This document shows, one piece after another, positions 44,492-53,808 of a DNA stretch of 64,000 bases; position 1 is the stretch's first letter; each line of letters starts with the position of its first letter. Made by a program: the position numbers and the translations under genes. The stretch spans positions 744,001 to 808,000 of the forward strand of contig NZ_JAKJSC010000001.1 of assembly GCF_029029525.1 (NCBI RefSeq), in the 5' to 3' direction. This DNA comes from Labilibaculum sp. DW002 (GTDB lineage: Bacteria > Bacteroidota > Bacteroidia > Bacteroidales > Marinifilaceae). Below the pieces are notes generated by a model that was given only the letters and a program-made list of their open reading frames with translations, searched no databases and was not told the DNA's origin.

Positions 44492-45799
44492 TTATATAAT
44501 TTCTGAACCTTCTATTTTAAAAAGTTTTTCTAAAACTTCTTTAACCGTGCTTACATCAGGATTAATATCGAAAACATGAGAAGGTTTTAAATAAATCACT
44601 TCTTTTTCTCTTTTGATACGCTCTTCGCCACCACCAGTGATGTTTAGCATGACACAAGCATCCTTATCAAGATTTCCAACCTTAGCTTCTTTAATTAAAG
44701 TTGCTACAGCTACAGCTGCTGCAGGATGAATATCATTCCCTTCGGTCTCAAGGAATAGTTTACCCGCCTCTATAGCTTCTTCATTCGTTGCTACTAAAAC
44801 ATCGCCACCCGCATCTTTCATTGCATCGAACAAACCACCAGCAATTGGGTATGGAGGCTTACGGTTAGAAAGAACTTTTGCGTCAATCTCCTCAACTTGC
44901 TTACGAGCTAATTCATCCTCTAATGGTAACATAGCTCTGGAATCTGCTTTCCAAGCATCATGAATTGGTAGAAATGGTACATTCTGAGAAACCATTAGTT
45001 TCATCTTATTTGCTCCGTAACGACCATCTTCAATAAATCTCATATTAGCTTCCCAAGCAGCAATTGCGCCCGTTCCACTACCTACAGCCTGGAAATAATA
45101 ATCAGGAATCTGACCTATTTCGCTCACAGCAGAAAGTACTGTTGTTCCCATACCATCGCGACGAGCAACATTCTTTGCTCCTCCTTCGGCAACAAAACCA
45201 TCAAGTCCACATACAATATTCGAGAGATGGATGGCATCGAAATAATCACTCCCTGATTTAGTTGCGATCAAACGAACGTTATCCTTTATCGGCTCATCGA
45301 ACCAAAGGGCCGATAAATTATCTTCAGGAACCGAAAGAAGCAATGGTATATTATTATCGGAACAAACACGTGCAAATGCTCTGGCCGTATTCCCGGCAGA
45401 AGCAACCACCAAAACCTGATCAGTTGAATTCAATCGTCCACTTACAGCATAAGCTTCCGTCTCTTTAAACGAACAAGTACGAAAGTTAGCACCTTTCTCC
45501 GGCCAGTAACCACTAAATGTGATATACAAGTTATTCAAGCCTAAATACTTTGCTAAGCCTTCACTTTTATAGGTAGCAGGTGCCGAAGACCCCTCCAGTG
45601 TTTTATGAATTGGCAACCAATCAGAAAACTTATAAATCCCTAAAGACTCATCTTTTACCTCCAATTGCTTCTTCTCATAAATTGCTCTAATCAAACAGGG
45701 TTTATCCTCCGCTGGTGCATCAAGAGTCCATCCTTCATCTTCAAACTTCTTTCCAGTCTGTAACGACTCAAGAGTATATTTAGTAGCTTTAAAATCCAT
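44492..45799 (-). CDS. Cysteate synthase (threonine-synthase-like PLP enzyme)
   Basis: The frame can start earlier (45865), but homologous sequence begins at MDFKATKYTLESL, so I choose the ATG at 45799 (435 residues); the ATG two codons upstream (45805) is equally possible. The PLP lysine lies in RTCSFKETEA, the phosphate site in ASAGNTARAF, and a second loop in AVGSGTGAIAAW. Overall it matches the cysteate synthase family, which makes L-cysteate from phosphoserine and sulfite, first described in methanogens for coenzyme M. In Bacteroidota cysteate feeds capnine-type sulfonolipids. Threonine synthase is the alternative; the N-terminal region of about 90 residues favours cysteate synthase. Confidence 0.83.
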   Translation of the reverse strand: MDFKATKYTLESLQTGKKFEDEGWTLDAPAEDKPCLIRAIYEKKQLEVKDESLGIYKFSDWLPIHKTLEGSSAPATYKSEGLAKYLGLNNLYITFSGYWPEKGANFRTCSFKETEAYAVSGRLNSTDQVLVVASAGNTARAFARVCSDNNIPLLLSVPEDNLSALWFDEPIKDNVRLIATKSGSDYFDAIHLSNIVCGLDGFVAEGGAKNVARRDGMGTTVLSAVSEIGQIPDYYFQAVGSGTGAIAAWEANMRFIEDGRYGANKMKLMVSQNVPFLPIHDAWKADSRAMLPLEDELARKQVEEIDAKVLSNRKPPYPIAGGLFDAMKDAGGDVLVATNEEAIEAGKLFLETEGNDIHPAAAVAVATLIKEAKVGNLDKDACVMLNITGGGEERIKREKEVIYLKPSHVFDINPDVSTVKEVLEKLFKIEGSEII

Positions 45800-46154
45800 A
45801 GCCATTCTTACATGTTTTGATTTTGAAAGCATAAAAATAGTCATTTTGAATGTCTTGTTAAACAATTTTCACCTATTTAGAAACATTTCCCCTAACAACT
45901 TCTTTATTTCACTACCATAGAATTGCCTCTACAATCGTAAAAATTACACTTGAATTTCTCAAAATTAATTGTTTGTCAATTCTCACTTGTAAAATGTGTT
46001 TTTGAAGAATAATTTGCTAAACAAGATAAATTAGACCTCAGTTTTTCAATCAAAAGCTTATATTTAACAATTCATATTTTATTTAACGGTTGTTGATTTT
46101 TCACTAGGAACTAATTCCTATTGTGGATATACAATTGACACAAATACTTTTGTT
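45800..46154. other. Intergenic region between divergent cysteate synthase and oxidoreductase genes
   Basis: About 350 AT-rich bases carrying the upstream regions of both genes. TACTTTTG at 46145-46152 matches the -7 consensus but is too close to the ATG at 46155 unless the message is leaderless. No gene or RNA seen. Confidence 0.5.
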
Positions 46155-47132
46155 ATGACGATTAAGTGGGGAATATTGGGTGCTGGTAGAATTGCAAAGA
46201 AATTTGCAGCTGATTTTAAAGTGGTAACTGAAGGTGATATAATTGCCGTTGGCTCAAGATCTAAAGACAGATCAAATCAATTTGCTAATGAATTTGGAAT
46301 CGCCAATGCGTATTCATCTTACGAAGAAATGCTAAAAAATGAAAATATTGATGTTGTATATGTAGCAACTCCACACAATTTTCATTTAGAACATGCTCAA
46401 CTTTGTCTTCATGCAGGGAAATCCGTTTTATGTGAAAAACCAGTAACAGTAAATTCTTCTGAATTTGATATTCTGCAAAAGCTTGCCAAAGAAAAGAACT
46501 TATTTTTTATGGAAGCGATTTGGACCTATTACTTACCAGCTATTATTCAAGCGATGCAATGGATAAAAGAAGGCAAAATTGGTAAGGTTAAACAAGTACA
46601 AGTCAGCTTTGGATTTAGAGGTGATATGGATAAAAAGGAACGATTGGCCAATCCAAACTTGGCTGGAGGTGCCTTATTGGATATTGGAATATATGGCATT
46701 GCCATAGCCGAATTAGTCTTTGATAAAGAAGTAGAAAAGATTCAGGCAATAGCAACCTTTTCAGAGACAGGAATTGATGCCTCCAATAGCATTCAATTGC
46801 AATACAAAAATGGAGGAATGGCACAAATTTCAAGTTCGCTTGTTGCAGAACTTAAAAATGAAGCAATTATTTATGGTGATAAGGGAAGAATTGAAATCCC
46901 ACAGTTTTGGATGGCAAAAAAGGCCATTTTAGTCAATGATAATGAGACTTTAGAATTTAAAGATGAAGCTCCACAAATGGGCTACAATCATGAAGCTGAT
47001 GCCGTTAACAATCTGATAAAGAATGAAAAAGCGGAAAGTCCTGTAATCCCTTTAGTAAAAAGTAAAAAAATATTATCTTTAATGGACAAGGTAAGAGAAC
47101 AGATTGGTTTAAAGTATCCATTTGAAGCATAA
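46155..47132 (+). CDS. Gfo/Idh/MocA-family NAD(P)-dependent oxidoreductase
   Basis: The 325-residue protein opens with a Rossmann site (WGILGAGRIAKKFAADF, 5-21), has the hallmark CEKPVTVN block near 93-100 and MEAIWTYYLPAI further on, and the C-terminal beta-sheet domain with GGALLDIGIYG. It resembles the dimeric dihydrodiol dehydrogenase/glucose-fructose oxidoreductase-like branch acting on sugars or polyols; exact substrate unknown. The next gene starts 3 nt after its stop and is likely co-transcribed. Confidence 0.9.
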   Translation: MTIKWGILGAGRIAKKFAADFKVVTEGDIIAVGSRSKDRSNQFANEFGIANAYSSYEEMLKNENIDVVYVATPHNFHLEHAQLCLHAGKSVLCEKPVTVNSSEFDILQKLAKEKNLFFMEAIWTYYLPAIIQAMQWIKEGKIGKVKQVQVSFGFRGDMDKKERLANPNLAGGALLDIGIYGIAIAELVFDKEVEKIQAIATFSETGIDASNSIQLQYKNGGMAQISSSLVAELKNEAIIYGDKGRIEIPQFWMAKKAILVNDNETLEFKDEAPQMGYNHEADAVNNLIKNEKAESPVIPLVKSKKILSLMDKVREQIGLKYPFEA

Positions 47133-47135
47133 TAA

Positions 47136-47606
47136 ATGAACTCAAACGACATCATATTAGGGAAAGGTATTCTTGGCATCCAGTTTGGTATGATTCAAGC
47201 CGAAGTGGAAAAAATTCTCGGGCAAGCCGATGATGTTGGTGAATATTCATTATCTCCAGAGGAAGCTAGTGTTACGCTTTTTTATCATGATAAAGGTCTT
47301 AGTTTTACATTTGAATCTATCGATCAAGACAAACTGAGTTACATTTCTGTTCTTAAGGAGCAATACAAATTATTCCAATTCATTCAAGTTGGCTTAAGCA
47401 AAAAAATGCTAATGGATGAATTGGAACATTTTCAATTGGGTGAACCGGAGTTTGAAAATGCCGATTCGGAAGAATTCCCTACCCACGAGTTGATCTTCTT
47501 TCCAAATGAAAACCTTCACTTATGGTTTGATAATAATAAAATTTCCGAAATCCAATTTGGCCCTTTTTGGGAAGATTTTAAGACAATAGTTTGGGAGGAA
47601 GAATAA
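47136..47606 (+). CDS. Uncharacterised small cytoplasmic protein
   Basis: A 156-residue acidic protein starting 3 nt after the oxidoreductase stop. It contains two similar blocks (GIQFGMIQAEVEKILGQAD near the start, IQVGLSKKMLMDELEHFQLGEP near the middle), each an x-G-x-x-x-x-x-V/L helix pattern like that of tandem BLIP/SmpA-like folds. No signal peptide. I do not recognise a family and the duplication reading is tentative. Confidence 0.65.
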   Translation: MNSNDIILGKGILGIQFGMIQAEVEKILGQADDVGEYSLSPEEASVTLFYHDKGLSFTFESIDQDKLSYISVLKEQYKLFQFIQVGLSKKMLMDELEHFQLGEPEFENADSEEFPTHELIFFPNENLHLWFDNNKISEIQFGPFWEDFKTIVWEEE

Positions 47607-47887
47607 TTCTCCCAACTTTCCTGAAATTAAAAATAGTACGCCACAAAGCAATTTTTCTGTTAAATGTTTTACAATCTCAAATAAATTATTGCACGATAAA
47701 AGATTTTTTATAAATTGCACACCATATTAAAACAAAGGAGTTCATGCTCCATCACAACAATATTACTTCCTAATCAATAGTTGAACTTATTCAAGTCAAC
47801 TTTAAAAGATGGTTTTTAGTTAACAACTGATGTTTAAATCACATCACGGAAGAGTTGCGCGCAATTCGTTCCGGAAAAATCATAAAA

Positions 47888-49510
47888 ATGAACAAACTAT
47901 CTTACGAGCATGGAAGCTCGAACCTACCGCTTTTAGGCGAAACGATTACAGAACGATTACGCAAAACGGTTGAACTTTATGCCGACAGAGATGCACTTAT
48001 AGTACCTTATCAAAACTATCGTGTTAACTACCGCGAATTTTGGCAACAAATTGAAGAGGTAGCAAAAGGATTACTGGCTTTTGGAGTTGAAAAAGGAGAT
48101 CGTGTTGGAATTTGGTCACCAAACCGACACGAGTGGGTAATTGTACAATTTGCTACTGCAAGGATTGGTGCAATATTGGTAAATGTAAACCCTGCATACA
48201 AAGCTTCTGAATTGAAATTTGCACTTCGTCAATCGGAAATTAGTTTATTAATCATGTCAGAAGGGTTTCGCAAAACCAGCTATTTTGAAATCATTCAAGA
48301 AGTTCGTCAATCGTGTATTCACCTGCAACAAATCGTAATTCTAGATAGAGATTGGCAAGCATTAATTGAAGCTGGAAAAAGAATCTCTACAGAACAAATC
48401 GAAGAAATTGAAGCTCATTTGCAATTCGACGATCCCATCAACATTCAATACACATCTGGAACTACAGGTTTTCCAAAAGGTGCAACCCTTACCCACCATA
48501 ACATCCTAAACAATGGATACTTTATTGGCGAGCGTTTAAAATATACTGAAAATGATCGTGTTTGCATTCCTGTTCCCTTTTATCATTGCTTTGGAATGGT
48601 TTTAGGAAATCTTGCATGTATTACTCATGGTTCAGCAATGGTGATTCCTGGAGAAGCTTTCGAAGCTGAAACGGTATTAAAAACCGTACAAGATGAAAAA
48701 TGCACATCTCTTTATGGCGTTCCTTTAATGTTTATTGCAGAATTAGAACATCCTAATTTTGAGAAGTACGACATGAGTAGTTTAAGAACTGGGATTATGG
48801 CCGGAGCCTCATGTCCTGAGAAAGCGATGCGCGAAGTACAGGAGAAAATGAACATGAAAGAAGTGGCGATTTGCTATGGCATGACAGAAACATCTCCAGT
48901 TTCTACTCAAACTTTTGTTAATGATGAAATTAGCAAACGTGTTGGAACCGTTGGTCGAGTGCATCCTCATCAGGAAATTAAAATTGTAAATCCGGAAACG
49001 GGAAAAATTGTTGAAAGAGGACAAGGCGGTGAATTTTGCACACGTGGTTATTCGGTAATGCTAAAATATTGGAATAACGAAGAAGCAACCCAGTCGGTTA
49101 TTGATGATGCAGGTTGGATGCATACAGGAGATTTAGCCAGTATGGATGAAGATGGCTATGTTACGATTACAGGAAGAATTAAGGACATGATTATTCGTGG
49201 AGGAGAAAACATCTCCCCTTTTGAGATAGAAGAATTTTTCCATTCGCACAACAGCATTAGCGAAGTGTATGTAATTGGTGTTCCTGATTATAAATATGGC
49301 GAAGTTGTTATGGCTTGGGTAAAATTCAAAGAAGGAAAATCGGCTACGGAAGAAGAACTTAGAGAATATTGCAAAGGGCAAATTGCGACTTACAAAATTC
49401 CTAAGTATTTTAAATTCACTACAGAATTCCCAACTACTGTTACTGGAAAAATCCGTAAAGTAGAAATGAGAGAAATATCGAGCAAAGAACTTGAGGTGAC
49501 CAGCAGATAA
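47888..49510 (+). CDS. Acyl-CoA synthetase (AMP-binding, fatty-acid CoA ligase type)
   Basis: The frame extends to a TTG at 47855, but the ATG at 47888 gives a normal N-terminus ([11 protein letters not shown]), 540 residues. Motifs: [13 protein letters not shown] (P-loop), [49 protein letters not shown] and catalytic lysine in TVTGKIRK. This fits medium/long-chain fatty acyl-CoA ligases of the FadD3/AcsF2-like type. Single-gene unit with terminator. Substrate chain length cannot be told from sequence. Confidence 0.9.
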   Translation: MNKLSYEHGSSNLPLLGETITERLRKTVELYADRDALIVPYQNYRVNYREFWQQIEEVAKGLLAFGVEKGDRVGIWSPNRHEWVIVQFATARIGAILVNVNPAYKASELKFALRQSEISLLIMSEGFRKTSYFEIIQEVRQSCIHLQQIVILDRDWQALIEAGKRISTEQIEEIEAHLQFDDPINIQYTSGTTGFPKGATLTHHNILNNGYFIGERLKYTENDRVCIPVPFYHCFGMVLGNLACITHGSAMVIPGEAFEAETVLKTVQDEKCTSLYGVPLMFIAELEHPNFEKYDMSSLRTGIMAGASCPEKAMREVQEKMNMKEVAICYGMTETSPVSTQTFVNDEISKRVGTVGRVHPHQEIKIVNPETGKIVERGQGGEFCTRGYSVMLKYWNNEEATQSVIDDAGWMHTGDLASMDEDGYVTITGRIKDMIIRGGENISPFEIEEFFHSHNSISEVYVIGVPDYKYGEVVMAWVKFKEGKSATEEELREYCKGQIATYKIPKYFKFTTEFPTTVTGKIRKVEMREISSKELEVTSR

Positions 49511-49533
49511 GTTAAGCACCTATAAAATAATAT

Positions 49534-49570
49534 AGACCAGTAAACCAATTATGTTTGCTGGTCTTTTTTG
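49534..49570 (+). terminator. Terminator of the acyl-CoA synthetase gene
   Basis: Twelve-bp stem with one G-T pair (49534-49545 with 49553-49564, loop 7 nt) followed by a T-run, 23 nt after the stop codon. Confidence 0.87.
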
Positions 49571-49737
49571 TGCATGAAAGCCTATTAATTACCATTCTCT
49601 ATAATTATATTTTACTACATTAGCCACTCAACACACTAACTCTATTTATTAAAGTAATGATTCAAATATGAAAAGACCTAAACTTTTCTAAACTCAGCAA
49701 CAAACAATAATACAAATAAACCCTAAACCCTGCCTAA

Positions 49738-52047
49738 ATGAGACTCCTAATACCATTATGTTTTCTTTTTCTGATTTCCTGTGAAAATCAAACCAATAAA
49801 AAACAATTATTAGTTGAAAGCAATCTAATTGATTATGTAAACCCCATGATTGGAACCAAAAACATGGGACACACATTCCCTGGAGCTTGTGCTCCTTTTG
49901 GAATGGTTCAACTAAGCCCAGATACCAATCAGGAACCAATGTTTATTGATGGAGAATACAACAAAGACACATACAAATACTGTTCTGGATACCAATATGA
50001 AGACAATACAATTTACGGATTTAGTCACACCCACTTAAGTGGAACTGGTCATTCTGATCTGGGTGATTTTTTAATTATGCCAACAACGGGAAAACTAAAT
50101 TTGGAGCCAGGACAGGCGAGTATTCCTCAAAGTGGTTACCATTCACAATTTTCGCACGAAAATGAATTCGCTAAACCTGGATACTATAAAGTGTTGCTTG
50201 ACGATTATGGAATAAGCGCAGAACTAAGTACATCAGATCGTGTTGGTTTTCACCAGTACACATTTCAAAAATCAGATAGTGCTCATATTCTATTAGACCT
50301 TGTTTCTAATATCTATCATCATGAAGATAAAAATATATGGACTTTTATTAGAGTAGAGAATGATACTTTGGTAACTGGTTATCGTCAAACAAATGGTTGG
50401 GGACGAACACGTAAGGTCTTCTTTGCCATGCAATTTTCGAAAGCTTTCAAGTCCTACGGTCATAAAAAGTATGACAAAGAAATTTACAATGGTTTTTATC
50501 GAAAGTTCGATGAAGAAAATAATTTCCCTGAAATGGCTGGTAAAAACATCCGTGCTTTCTTCAATTTCTCAACCAAAGAAAAAGAACAGATTAAGATCAA
50601 ATTTGCTCTTTCATCAGTAAGTACAAATGGTGCCCTACTAAACCTAACAAGTGAAATTCCACATTGGGATTTCAACAGAACAGTAAAAGAAACCCAAGAA
50701 AAGTGGAATCAGGAACTTTCTAAGATATTGGTTGAAACAGAAACCAAAGAACAAAAAGAAACCTTTTACACAGCTTTATACCACAGCATGCTGAGTCCTT
50801 GTATTTACGAAGATGTTGATGGAAACTATCGTGGTTTGGATCAAAATATTCATCAATCGGACAATTTTACAAATTACACCGTTTTCTCACTTTGGGACAC
50901 CTACAGAGCTTTGCATCCCCTATTCAATATTATTCAGCCAGAAAGAAATAATGATATGATCAAATCATTATTGGCTCATCATGATCAAAGTGTGCATCAT
51001 GCGCTTCCAGTTTGGTCGCATTATGCGAATGAAAATTGGTGTATGATTGGCTATCATTCTGTTTCGTTAATTGCAGATGCCTTGGTAAAAGGAACAAGTA
51101 ATGTTGATAAACAAAGGGCTTTGCAAGCTTGTGTAAATTCAGCCACACTCTCCTATTTCGATGGAATTGATTCCTATATAAAATACAAGTATGTCCCTGA
51201 AGACAAAAGTTCATCTTCTGTATCCAAAACCTTGGAATATGCTTACGATGACTGGTGTATTTCTCAAATTGCTAAGTTAGCTGGTGATAAGGAAGAATAC
51301 GAAGAATTCACCAATCGCTCCTTGAATTACAAAAATGTTTACGATCCAAAGATTGGCTACATGCGACCAAAACTCTCTAATGGAGAATGGCGAAAAGAGT
51401 TTGATCCCTTGAACACTCACGGACAAGGATTTATTGAGGGAAATGCATGGAATTATGGCTTGTATGTTCCTCATCAAATCGATAATATGATAGAAATGAT
51501 GGGTGGACAAGAACAGTTCTCAAATCATTTGGATAAAATATTCACCACCAAAATAGAAGACAAATACATCGAAAAGAATGAGGACATCACTCGTGACGGT
51601 ATAATCGGAAACTACGTACATGGAAATGAACCCGGACATCATATTCCCTACCTATACAATTGGTGTAATCATCCGTGGAAAACGCAAGAACGTGTGCGAA
51701 TGATAATGGATAGCATGTACAGCAATCAAGAAGATGGTTTGTGCGGCAATGATGATGCTGGACAAATGAGTGCCTGGTATGTTTTTAGCTCAATGGGCTT
51801 TTACCCAGTACTACCTGGTTCTGACGAATATGCAATAGGAAGTCCATTGCTTAAAGAAGCAACTATTCAACTCCCAAATGGAAAAAAATTGCATATTAAT
51901 GCCATCAATCAAAGCAGTAAAAATATTTATGTGCAGAAAATTGAAATCAACGGCGAGGAACACAAAAGCAATATTTTAAAACATTCAGCTATTACAAATG
52001 GAGGAGCAATTACCTTCTACATGAGTGATTCTCCAATAAAGAAATAA
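49738..52047 (+). CDS. GH92 alpha-mannosidase lipoprotein
   Basis: The 769-residue protein has a short lipoprotein signal (LFLISC, Cys15). The GH92 blocks are clear: YVNPMIGTKNMGHTFPGA near the start, FSHTHLSGTGHSDLGDF near 98-114, the (alpha/alpha)6 core with SLWDTYRALHP and FIEGNAWNYG, and NDDAGQMSAWYVFSSMGFYP near 661-680 that carries the catalytic acids and calcium site. GH92 enzymes are calcium-dependent exo-alpha-mannosidases acting on N-glycans and mannans. No SusCD pair or other glycoside hydrolase is adjacent, so this is an isolated GH92 gene. Confidence 0.93.
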   Translation: MRLLIPLCFLFLISCENQTNKKQLLVESNLIDYVNPMIGTKNMGHTFPGACAPFGMVQLSPDTNQEPMFIDGEYNKDTYKYCSGYQYEDNTIYGFSHTHLSGTGHSDLGDFLIMPTTGKLNLEPGQASIPQSGYHSQFSHENEFAKPGYYKVLLDDYGISAELSTSDRVGFHQYTFQKSDSAHILLDLVSNIYHHEDKNIWTFIRVENDTLVTGYRQTNGWGRTRKVFFAMQFSKAFKSYGHKKYDKEIYNGFYRKFDEENNFPEMAGKNIRAFFNFSTKEKEQIKIKFALSSVSTNGALLNLTSEIPHWDFNRTVKETQEKWNQELSKILVETETKEQKETFYTALYHSMLSPCIYEDVDGNYRGLDQNIHQSDNFTNYTVFSLWDTYRALHPLFNIIQPERNNDMIKSLLAHHDQSVHHALPVWSHYANENWCMIGYHSVSLIADALVKGTSNVDKQRALQACVNSATLSYFDGIDSYIKYKYVPEDKSSSSVSKTLEYAYDDWCISQIAKLAGDKEEYEEFTNRSLNYKNVYDPKIGYMRPKLSNGEWRKEFDPLNTHGQGFIEGNAWNYGLYVPHQIDNMIEMMGGQEQFSNHLDKIFTTKIEDKYIEKNEDITRDGIIGNYVHGNEPGHHIPYLYNWCNHPWKTQERVRMIMDSMYSNQEDGLCGNDDAGQMSAWYVFSSMGFYPVLPGSDEYAIGSPLLKEATIQLPNGKKLHINAINQSSKNIYVQKIEINGEEHKSNILKHSAITNGGAITFYMSDSPIKK

Positions 52048-52058
52048 ACACTTTCTAC

Positions 52059-52093
52059 ATCCTCATCCTACTAAATGGATGGGGATTTTTTAT
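52059..52093 (+). terminator. Terminator of the GH92 gene
   Basis: Ten-bp stem with one G-T pair (52059-52068 with 52077-52086, loop 8 nt) followed by a T-run, 12 nt after the stop codon. Confidence 0.8.
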
Positions 52094-52285
52094 TTTCTAA
52101 GCGCTTATTCACTTTTAATCATAGTAGTTACACAACATTTTTCTCTAAAAATACTGCAATAAAGCGCCCTTAACACAACCTATACTACTATAAACCAAAA
52201 CCTTATAATTCACAAACAATTTCAGACAAGTAAACGTATGTTTCATAACTACTTAGAGCGATCACCTCACTTTTAATCAATTTGT

Positions 52286-52293
52286 TAGTTTTG
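52286..52293 (+). promoter_or_regulatory. Probable -7 promoter element of the SatP gene
   Basis: TAGTTTTG, followed by CGCAC, matches the Bacteroidota -7 consensus TAnnTTTG and lies 30 nt before the ATG. No TTTG is seen at the expected -33 distance, so confidence is moderate. Confidence 0.5.
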
Positions 52294-52323
52294 CGCACTG
52301 AAAAATCAAGATAAATTATAAAA

Positions 52324-52890
52324 ATGAGCGACGTAAAATTAGGAAATCCAGCAGTAGTTGGACTTGGAGGATTCGGATTAAGTACAATCTTATTGCAATT
52401 ACACAACTTAGGATTGTGTGGATTGGGTCCAGTATTGGCAGTAGGTTTTGCCTTTGGTGGTATCGCACAGTTATGTGCAGGATTATTAGAACACAAAAAT
52501 GGTAACAATTTCGGTTTTGCAGCATTCTCTGCTTACGGTTCTTTCTGGATTAGCATTGGTATTATTTGGGTACTAAACTATTTCGGAATGTACAAATCAT
52601 CAACAACAGATGTTGGTTACTTTCTAATTGGCTATACGTTTTTTACGCTAATTTTATGGTTTGCTTCTTTATTTATCCATTCAGCAATGGCAACTACTTT
52701 TAGTATTTTAATGGTTGGTTTTATTCTATTGGACTTAGGACACTTTGGTTTCCCAGCAATGAACATTGCAGCTGCTTACGTATTAATTGCATGTGCTCTT
52801 GCAGCTTGGTATATGATGGGTGCAATCATTATTAATGATGTTGCTGGTCGTGCTATTGTTCCTGTTGGAAAAGCATGGTTAAAAAAATAA
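52324..52890 (+). CDS. satP: Acetate uptake transporter, GPR1/FUN34/SatP family
   Basis: The 188-residue inner-membrane protein has six hydrophobic helices and the signature NPAVVGLGGFGLST at residues 8-21 (family NPAPLGLxGF). SatP proteins carry acetate and succinate, coupled to protons or by a channel-like route. Glycines and small residues are frequent, as expected. It stands alone with a strong terminator; functionally it pairs with the acs gene at 42 kb. Confidence 0.9.
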   Translation: MSDVKLGNPAVVGLGGFGLSTILLQLHNLGLCGLGPVLAVGFAFGGIAQLCAGLLEHKNGNNFGFAAFSAYGSFWISIGIIWVLNYFGMYKSSTTDVGYFLIGYTFFTLILWFASLFIHSAMATTFSILMVGFILLDLGHFGFPAMNIAAAYVLIACALAAWYMMGAIIINDVAGRAIVPVGKAWLKK

Positions 52891-52936
52891 ATTCTCTTGG
52901 ATTTTGTTCCTTATGAACAGAATTTATTAGATATAT

Positions 52937-52991
52937 AAAAGAGGTGAACCGATAATTCTCAAATCAGATCGGTTTGCCTCTTTTCTTTTTT
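52937..52991 (+). terminator. Terminator of satP
   Basis: Seventeen-bp stem with two wobble pairs (52937-52953 with 52968-52984) followed by a long T-rich tract. Its 3' arm shares GATCGGTTTGCCT (inverted) with the hairpin at 53364. Confidence 0.88.
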
Positions 52992-53361
52992 TATTACTTC
53001 CTGATCACAAAGATTCTTAGCTTATCAGCTTTGTAAACTACTCTTTGATCTTTACAATACTCTTTCTTCGTATTTAAGTTTTTTTCTGTATCACTCAGCG
53101 TTCTCTGTTGTGATTGTTTTTCTTTGCGCTTACACCATCTACCTTGTCCTCAAGTCGGACGGACTTTTACTTTCCCATTGATGAAAAGTAAACAATCCCG
53201 AAAGCTTTCGGGACTAGGAGAAAGCCCTCGGTGACCCATCACGAATCGACAATGCAATTAATCCTTTTGTGCTATTCTTTATTTTTATCTTCGTAGGTAA
53301 ATTTTGCTAGGTGTTCATTTTGATAGCGTTTTTTTCACACCAATAAGACACATTAGGCAAC
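52992..53361. other. Gene-free segment between two related hairpins
   Basis: About 370 bases without a credible ORF. It holds a perfect 18-bp palindrome at 53196-53213 (TCCCGAAAGC arm), an imperfect TTTACTTTC/GAAAAGTAAA inverted repeat just before it, and a locally GC-richer patch at about 53140-53255. It looks like an intergenic repeat or a decayed insertion, not a gene; copies elsewhere in the genome cannot be checked here. Confidence 0.5.
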
Positions 53362-53402
53362 AAAAAAAGGCAAACCGATCTAAGATCAGTTTACCTCTTT
53401 TA
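53362..53402 (-). terminator. Terminator of the monooxygenase gene
   Basis: On the minus strand, a stem of about 13 bp with two mismatches (53385-53397 with 53368-53380, short loop) is followed by seven T residues, about 30 nt after the stop codon of the minus-strand gene at 53429. Confidence 0.75.
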
Positions 53403-53428
53403 ATTTTATACTCTTTGCAAACTATTCC

Positions 53429-53743
53429 TTAAGGAAGAATCTCTTTGTGAAGACTCACATCAAATTCCTTAACGTGAGCAGGATTTCCATCCATAAAAAA
53501 GTCTACAATATATTTTTGATTGCAATGCTCATCAAAAGTTTTCTGATCGTAAAATTTCTCTACAAAAGTAATTACATGCGGATTATCAATACTTTGATTT
53601 AATTCGTAACGAATACAACCACCTTCCTGGTGAGTTGGCAACATCAAGGCATGTAAATTTTGGATTAGCTGATCTGCTTCTCCCTCTTTTGCAATAAATC
53701 TGGCAATACATACCAGTTGAGTTTCATTTTTTCTTATTTCCAT
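53429..53743 (-). CDS. Putative quinol monooxygenase (antibiotic biosynthesis monooxygenase fold)
   Basis: The 104-residue protein is a single ABM-type ferredoxin-like domain: LVCIARFIAKEGEADQLIQ at the start, GGCIRYELNQSIDNPHVITFVEKFYD in the middle and HCNQKYIVDFF near the end, like E. coli YgiN. Such proteins oxidise quinols or act as small cofactor-free oxygenases; in many cases the real substrate is unknown. It lies 65 nt downstream of the DUF3360 transporter on the same strand and may share its transcript. Confidence 0.87.
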   Translation of the reverse strand: MEIRKNETQLVCIARFIAKEGEADQLIQNLHALMLPTHQEGGCIRYELNQSIDNPHVITFVEKFYDQKTFDEHCNQKYIVDFFMDGNPAHVKEFDVSLHKEILP

Positions 53744-53808
53744 TTTGCTATTTTTTTTCGAAAATCAAACTTAAAGAAATTTTACGAAAGAAAATCATTT
53801 TACTGGTA

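Noticed and set aside
46145-46152. TACTTTTG as promoter of the Gfo/Idh/MocA gene
   Set aside because: It lies only 2 nt before the ATG, which would need a leaderless message, and the -33 element is poor.
47855-47887. TTG start extending the acyl-CoA synthetase by 11 codons
   Set aside because: The ATG at 47888 gives a normal N-terminus.
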